From: Polaromonas sp.
GTDB taxonomy: Bacteria; Pseudomonadota; Gammaproteobacteria; Burkholderiales; Burkholderiaceae
DNA: 16,124 nt
Direction of reading: 5' to 3'
Assembly: GCA_013823505.1 (NCBI GenBank)
Contig: PNMH01000081.1
Location: forward strand, 1-16,124
Part shown: one piece after another, positions 13,707-16,124 of the stretch
How the letters are laid out: every line of letters begins with the position of its first letter
How positions within the stretch are numbered: position 1 is the stretch's first letter
Notes under the pieces: generated by a model
Told to the model about the DNA's origin: nothing
The model's input: the letters and a program-made list of their open reading frames with translations, nothing else
Databases searched by the model: none
Position numbers and translations under genes: made by a program

Positions 13707-14496
13707 TTTTTGGTGGCCCACGGAGCAGGCTGCTTCTTGGCAAAGGCCGACAGGCCCGCTGCGGCTTCAGGGCTGCGCAGCGCGGTCGCAAAGGCGATGG
13801 CCGCTTCATCACGCAAATCAGGCACATCCCCGCGCAGGCGCTGCAGCAGCCGTTTCGTGCTGGCCACGGCGCCGGGGGCGGCGCGCCTCAAGCGTGCCAG
13901 GCGTTCCTGCAAGCCTTGCTCCAGCTCACCGTCGTCGGCCACCTCGTCCACCAGGCCCAGTTGCATGGCGGCTTCGGCTCGAAAGCTCAGCCCCTGCAGC
14001 AAACACTGGCGGGCCTTCGCCTCGCCCAGGCGCATCCACACAAAGGGCGCGATCTGCGCCGGCGGCAAACCGAGCGAGACCTCGGGTGTGCCGAACACCG
14101 AACGCTCGGTGGCGATCACATGGTCGGCGCAACACACCAGGCCAAAGCCGCCGCCCATGGCCGCACCGTCGACCGCGCACACCAGCAGCTGCGGCAGTGC
14201 GCAGAGCGCGTGCAGCACGTCGCCAAAACCGCGGTTCATGGCGATCAGCGGGTCGTCTTCGCCGGGTTTCAGCGGCTGGCCGATGGCGCTGGCAAAGTTG
14301 CCCAGGCTGCCACCCGCGGTGAAGGCGCCCGGCGCGCCGGTGAGCACGACGATGCGCAGGCTGTCGTCTTGCTGGGCACGCAGAGCGGCCTCATACAGGC
14401 CGAGCACCATCGCGTCGCTCAGCGCATTGCGCGTGGCGGGGTCGTTGAGGGTCCAGCGCTCGGTGTCGCCCTGTCGCTCCACCCGAAAAACCTGGC

Positions 14497-14500
<4 letters not shown>
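13703..14500 (-). CDS. Enoyl-CoA hydratase/isomerase family (3-methylglutaconyl-CoA hydratase-like)
   Basis: This 265-aa crotonase-fold protein is expected to hydrate the unsaturated carboxylated acyl-CoA made by the carboxylase. The oxyanion-hole region GAFTAGGSLGNFAS and the segment AAMGGGFGLVCCAD are recognisable, followed by FGTPEVSLGLPPAQIAPF. The first catalytic Glu of rat crotonase (Glu144, in GGGxEL) is Gly here, while the second (in TPEVS) is kept. As I recall, the LiuC/AtuE hydratases share this pattern and a similar GLxPAxIxPF ending, which would fit a glutaconyl-type substrate. The GTG at 14500 overlaps the stop of the upstream dehydrogenase as GTGA. It is preferred because longer reads would run into the dehydrogenase coding region, although the frame stays open to 14713. 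Confidence 0.88.
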
Positions 14501-15669
<1,169 letters not shown>

Positions 15670-15700
15670 GGCTTGTCTCCTGTGGTTTTGAATGGGGTGC

Positions 15701-16124
15701 CTACATGCGCGCCACGCCGAACTGCATGGGCCTCGGCTCGTGCGCGACTGCTTCGGCGCAGGTGTCGAGGCAGAAGGCGAGCACGGCGCGGGTGTCGCGC
15801 GGGTCGATCACGCCGTCGTCGAGCACCAGGCCGCTGGTGTGGAAGGCGTCGGCCTGGCTCTCGAACACGTTCACGATCTGGTCGAACTGGGCCTGCATCT
15901 GCACCGGATCGGGCGTGATGCCTTTGCGCGCCATGCCGGCCTCGGCCACGATCTGCATCGTGCGTGCAGCCTGCTCGCCGCCCATCACCGCGGTCCTGGC
16001 CTGCGGCCAGCTGAACAGAAACCGCGGATCAAATCCGCGCCCGCACATGCCGTAGTTGCCCGCACCGAACGACGCGCCGCACTGGATGGTGATCTGCGGC
16101 ACGGTGGCGCTGGTCACGGCCTGA
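15701..16124 (-). CDS. Acyl-CoA carboxylase beta (carboxyltransferase) subunit, C-terminal part (partial)
   Basis: The 5' end of this gene lies beyond the right edge; 140 codons and a TAG stop (15701-15703) are present. It transfers the carboxyl group from biotin to the acyl-CoA. The visible part matches the methylcrotonyl/geranyl-CoA carboxylase beta family: VPQITIQCGASFGAGNYGMCG, then FDPRFLFSWPQAR, and VMGGEQAA. The CoA/biotin-pocket glycines are intact. It ends with DGVIDPRDTRAVLAFCLD, the conserved exit helix in these enzymes (DDGVIDPRDTR). It sits directly upstream of the acyl-CoA dehydrogenase, so carboxylase beta, dehydrogenase, hydratase and alpha subunit form one operon. The FDPRF wording, where leucine-pathway enzymes often have YSPRF, leans towards a geranyl-CoA-type subunit, a weak argument. 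Confidence 0.92.
   Translation of the reverse strand, partial: QAVTSATVPQITIQCGASFGAGNYGMCGRGFDPRFLFSWPQARTAVMGGEQAARTMQIVAEAGMARKGITPDPVQMQAQFDQIVNVFESQADAFHTSGLVLDDGVIDPRDTRAVLAFCLDTCAEAVAHEPRPMQFGVARM

Overview
The window looks like chromosomal DNA from a high-GC betaproteobacterium, most likely Burkholderiales and Comamonadaceae-like. This is inferred from the gene set, the AGGAGACA-type ribosome binding sites and the strong G/C preference at third codon positions. No rRNA, tRNA, transposase, integrase or CRISPR array is visible. Three blocks can be told apart.

Block 1 (1-4400, + strand, high GC) is core metabolism and housekeeping. It holds the tail of an ABC-transporter ATP-binding protein, a long-chain-type acyl-CoA synthetase and a periplasmic branched-chain-amino-acid-type binding protein, closed by a strong intrinsic terminator at 3207-3239. 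This is an uptake-and-activation cassette for a carboxylic acid. Two small genes follow: a possible PH-like cytoplasmic protein and a DUF2784 membrane protein.

Block 2 (about 4440-9600, + strand, visibly more AT-rich) is an accessory DNA-modification and defence island. It contains a Vsr-type mismatch endonuclease, a C5-cytosine DNA methyltransferase, an overlapping DUF3883/PD-(D/E)XK nuclease-like protein (the candidate restriction enzyme) and a DGQHR-motif protein of the DndB type. A near-perfect LexA (SOS) box, TACTGTACATTTTTACAGTC, lies inside a plausible promoter between vsr and the methyltransferase. A 14-bp perfect palindrome and four CCWGG sites lie in the 318-bp gap before the DGQHR gene. 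Putative SOS control of a methyltransferase/nuclease pair, combined with a DndB-like protein but no other dnd genes, is the most unusual thing here.

Block 3 (9793-16124, - strand, high GC) is a catabolic operon read right to left: carboxyltransferase beta subunit (cut by the window edge), acyl-CoA dehydrogenase, enoyl-CoA hydratase, biotin-carboxylase alpha subunit, second acyl-CoA dehydrogenase, PaaI-type thioesterase and an EthD-domain protein. Four consecutive junctions overlap by 4 bp (GTGA or ATGA). The order beta carboxylase, dehydrogenase, hydratase, alpha carboxylase is that of atuC-D-E-F of acyclic-terpene degradation rather than the leucine liu order, but the substrate cannot be fixed from sequence alone. 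The two transcriptional blocks converge at about 9550-9790.
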